NCBI RefSeq assembly: GCF_040807025.1
Contig: NC_090952.1
Coordinates: 3,364,001-3,428,000 of the forward strand
Length of the DNA stretch: 64,000 nucleotides
Source of the DNA: Struthio camelus
Lineage: Eukaryota; Chordata; Aves; Struthioniformes; Struthionidae
Direction: 5' to 3'
Positions 63,201 to 64,000 of this stretch are shown in pieces (position 1 is the first letter of the stretch; the number at the start of each line of letters is the position of its first letter). Below the pieces are notes generated by a model, which saw only the letters and a program-made list of their open reading frames with translations, was not told the DNA's origin and ran no database searches. The position numbers were made by a program, and so were the translations under genes.

Positions 63201-63685
63201 TTCAAACGTGGAAGAAATATCACCTTTGTAGCAGTATCCACCGAGGGTATAGCACTGTGGATGCTGGAGAGCTACCTGGGTTCAGGGACTTGATTTGGCC
63301 ATGAAATTCCAAGCTTTTCTTATGCAGCGACTGGGCATATGGACTTAGCCATGGACAGACTGATGAATATTTTGCAATTCTTTTTAATTTAAACTCCCTC
63401 CCAGTCTGTCTAAGTGTAATTCTACAGCAAACCTTTCCTCTTTTAGGTCATAGTGTTTCTTCTAGAAGTCATGCCTTGAAGAACTGTCTTATTTGTCAGT
63501 GTACTGACTGATGTTTGTCTTTGGGCACAACAGTCTGCTGCTCCTTATGATGGTACCCTCTCCTTTTCTCTCAAGGTTACCGGAAGCTACAGTCTGTAGC
63601 TGAGCAGTTGATCATGTTTGAAACACTGAAGCAGAACTTCGAAAACAATTTCATCAGTCATATTACAAACATCTTTGAGCTGCAG
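48111..63685 (+). CDS. EXOC1 (SEC3)-like exocyst subunit, divergent paralogue; 5' seven coding exons, 3' part beyond the window
   Basis: Coding segments 48111-48234, 49321-49448, 54948-55107, 55545-55738, 60220-60447, 61670-61802 and 63576-63685 join without a frame break (phases 1,0,1,0,0,1,0) into 359 residues. Residues 1-137 correspond to the Sec3 PH-like domain: basic '[13 protein letters not shown]' (28-40) and '[15 protein letters not shown]' in exon 3. Residues about 160-280 are the helical coiled-coil part ('[16 protein letters not shown]', '[17 protein letters not shown]', '[20 protein letters not shown]'). EXOC1 marks exocytic sites by binding PI(4,5)P2 and Rho GTPases and helps the octameric exocyst tether vesicles. 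Alignment with human EXOC1 as I remember it is colinear with few gaps. Identity looks like less than half, much too low for the bird EXOC1 orthologue. It is also clearly longer than the short mammalian EXOC1L. No stops or frameshifts are seen, so it looks functional. The symbol is left blank because the orthology is unresolved. Confidence 0.88.
48235..49320 (+). other. EXOC1-like intron 1
   Basis: GT-AG intron of 1086 bases. Its right end carries an inverted old repeat at about 49015-49095 and a T-rich tract running into TCATCCTCAG. Confidence 0.8.
49321..49448 (+). CDS. EXOC1-like coding exon 2
   Basis: 128 bases, entering in phase 1 and leaving in phase 0. It encodes '[18 protein letters not shown]' and '[17 protein letters not shown]', matching the beta strands of the PH-like domain of EXOC1 ('ALRDLAVVDAKD' in human). 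The donor is AATCAG|GTAGGA. Confidence 0.85.
52007..52035. repeat. Hexamer repeat (AAATGT/GAATGT)
   Basis: About four and a half tandem hexamers, AAATGT grading to GAATGT. Confidence 0.85.
52165..52300 (+). mobile_element. CR1 LINE 3'-end fragment
   Basis: 'ggtgaccctgcttgagcagg' and 'gatgatctccagaggtgcct' are almost identical to the 3' UTR of the CR1 copy at 41772-42460, ending near 'ccattctgtgac'. Only the last about 130 bases of the element are present, inside intron 2 of the EXOC1-like gene and in the same orientation. Confidence 0.88.
53644..53677. repeat. Short tandem duplication
   Basis: 'ctatgtataacttcaa' occurs twice, separated by two bases. Confidence 0.85.
54948..55107 (+). CDS. 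EXOC1-like coding exon 3
   Basis: 160 bases, phase 0 to phase 1. It encodes '[20 protein letters not shown]' and '[20 protein letters not shown]', the most EXOC1-like stretch (human 'EFDLHFEKIYKWVASS', '[20 protein letters not shown]'). It closes the PH-like domain. The acceptor is CATCTAG and the donor GAAG|GTAATT. Confidence 0.92.
55108..55544 (+). other. EXOC1-like intron 3
   Basis: 437-base GT-AG intron with a pyrimidine-rich end (CATCTCTCCCTCTGTCCATGCAG). No other feature is seen. Confidence 0.8.
55545..55738 (+). CDS. EXOC1-like coding exon 4
   Basis: 194 bases, phase 1 to phase 0. It has a charged, probably flexible start ('[20 protein letters not shown]') followed by '[20 protein letters not shown]' and '[11 protein letters not shown]', the start of the helical region. 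It lines up with human EXOC1 '...NAEAFAEKLSRELQVLDG'. The donor is GATGAG|GTAAGG. Confidence 0.88.
56801..56848. repeat. Exact 24-bp tandem duplication
   Basis: Two identical units (56801-56824 and 56825-56848) begin tgaaggggagctttctggac, with a few bases of a third unit after them. Confidence 0.95.
58085..58205 (+). repeat. MIR SINE fragment
   Basis: 'ttgctcttagcaagtcata', then 'aagttgtaaaataccctaca', then 'tttgagataaaaggtgctg' follow the order of the MIR core and 3' part. Confidence 0.6.
60220..60447 (+). CDS. EXOC1-like coding exon 5
   Basis: 228 bases, 76 whole codons, phase 0 at both ends. It encodes the coiled-coil block '[20 protein letters not shown]' and '[20 protein letters not shown]', matching human EXOC1 '[20 protein letters not shown]'. 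The acceptor is CATTTTACAG and the donor CTCGCG|GTATGT. Confidence 0.92.
60448..61669 (+). other. EXOC1-like intron 5
   Basis: 1222-base GT-AG intron with an ordinary sequence. It has a pyrimidine-rich patch near 60950 and a G9 run near 61610. Confidence 0.75.
61670..61802 (+). CDS. EXOC1-like coding exon 6
   Basis: 133 bases, phase 0 to phase 1. It encodes '[20 protein letters not shown]' and '[17 protein letters not shown]', matching human '[20 protein letters not shown]' and 'IEACTNAADALLQCMNV'. The acceptor is TTGTTAG and the donor CCTG|GTAAGT. Confidence 0.9.
61803..63575 (+). other. EXOC1-like intron 6
   Basis: 1773-base GT-AG intron, with acceptor TTTTCTCTCAAG. Overlapping open frames near 62310-62860 on both strands have no domain content. 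Confidence 0.75.
63576..63685 (+). CDS. EXOC1-like coding exon 7 (last in window)
   Basis: 110 bases, phase 1 to phase 0. It encodes '[20 protein letters not shown]' and '[16 protein letters not shown]', in register with human 'LLLAVKQQQQRFSDLREL' and 'FARRLASHLNNVFVQQ'. The donor is CTGCAG|GTAGGT, so the gene continues beyond the window. By comparison with EXOC1 (about 890 residues), more than half of the protein is still to come. Confidence 0.87.
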
Positions 63686-64000
63686 GTAGGTTTCACTTTT
63701 CACATGCCAAGCCAAAACTCTGAACGATTTGAATATTCTGGTAAGATAATACCAGTGGTATTGGAAACGCTAACATGAAAGTGATCCCCCAAAAAGCCAA
63801 AGAGACTTTTTCACATACCTTCACTCTGCAATCCCCCTCAGCCTTCTGGGTAGTTTTGCAGGCATGCGGAAGAAAAACCTATTTCAGAGCGGTTCTTTCT
63901 CTTAAGCGTCCTTCTGCATATAGCAGGCTAATCTGAAAGGCTTCCCTCCCATGGCAGTTATTACTCCTGTGGTCATGTTGAGAAGAAAAATGTTTAGGCT
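63686..64000 (+). other. Start of EXOC1-like intron 7
   Basis: The sequence after the donor at 63686 up to the window end has no recognisable exon. Confidence 0.7.

Overview
This is vertebrate nuclear DNA, almost certainly from a bird. It has sparse coding sequence split by GT-AG introns, one CpG island, and old MIR-like SINE fragments. It also carries CR1 LINE copies with the avian-type 3' end, including a 5'-truncated copy with a readable C-terminal reverse-transcriptase ORF. I see no bacterial operon, CRISPR array, rRNA or tRNA.

Layout. (1) 1-11.0 kb: no supportable gene, only short simple repeats and old repeat scraps. (2) 11.0-15.6 kb, minus strand: a complete KCTD12-type gene. Its single coding exon (12161-13051) has an acceptor 24 bases upstream of the ATG. 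A long 3' UTR runs to an AATAAA near 11.02 kb. A probable non-coding first exon lies in a CpG island at 15.46-15.60 kb and contains two pentamer arrays. The product has a BTB/T1 domain and a C-terminal H1 domain, the layout of GABA-B receptor auxiliary subunits. It looks like a paralogue of KCTD12 (KCTD12B type) rather than KCTD12 itself. (3) 16-48 kb: about 32 kb with no confident gene, holding MIR fragments, microsatellites, two recent short tandem duplications, the CR1 copy at 41.77-42.46 kb, and two weak orphan exon candidates on the minus strand. (4) 48.0-64.0 kb, plus strand: the 5' part of a multi-exon gene related to exocyst subunit EXOC1 (SEC3). Seven consecutive coding exons join in frame, with intron phases 1,0,1,0,0,1,0, into the first 359 residues: PH-like domain, basic phosphoinositide patch and coiled-coil region. 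The gene runs off the right edge.

The EXOC1-related gene is the most interesting object. From memory of human EXOC1 it aligns along its whole visible length, but it is far too divergent to be the bird orthologue of a protein so conserved in vertebrates. It therefore appears to be an intron-bearing, apparently intact second SEC3-type gene. The two genes face away from each other across the gene desert. Nothing in the sequence shows that they work together: one modulates GABA-B signalling at the plasma membrane and the other would tether secretory vesicles to it.
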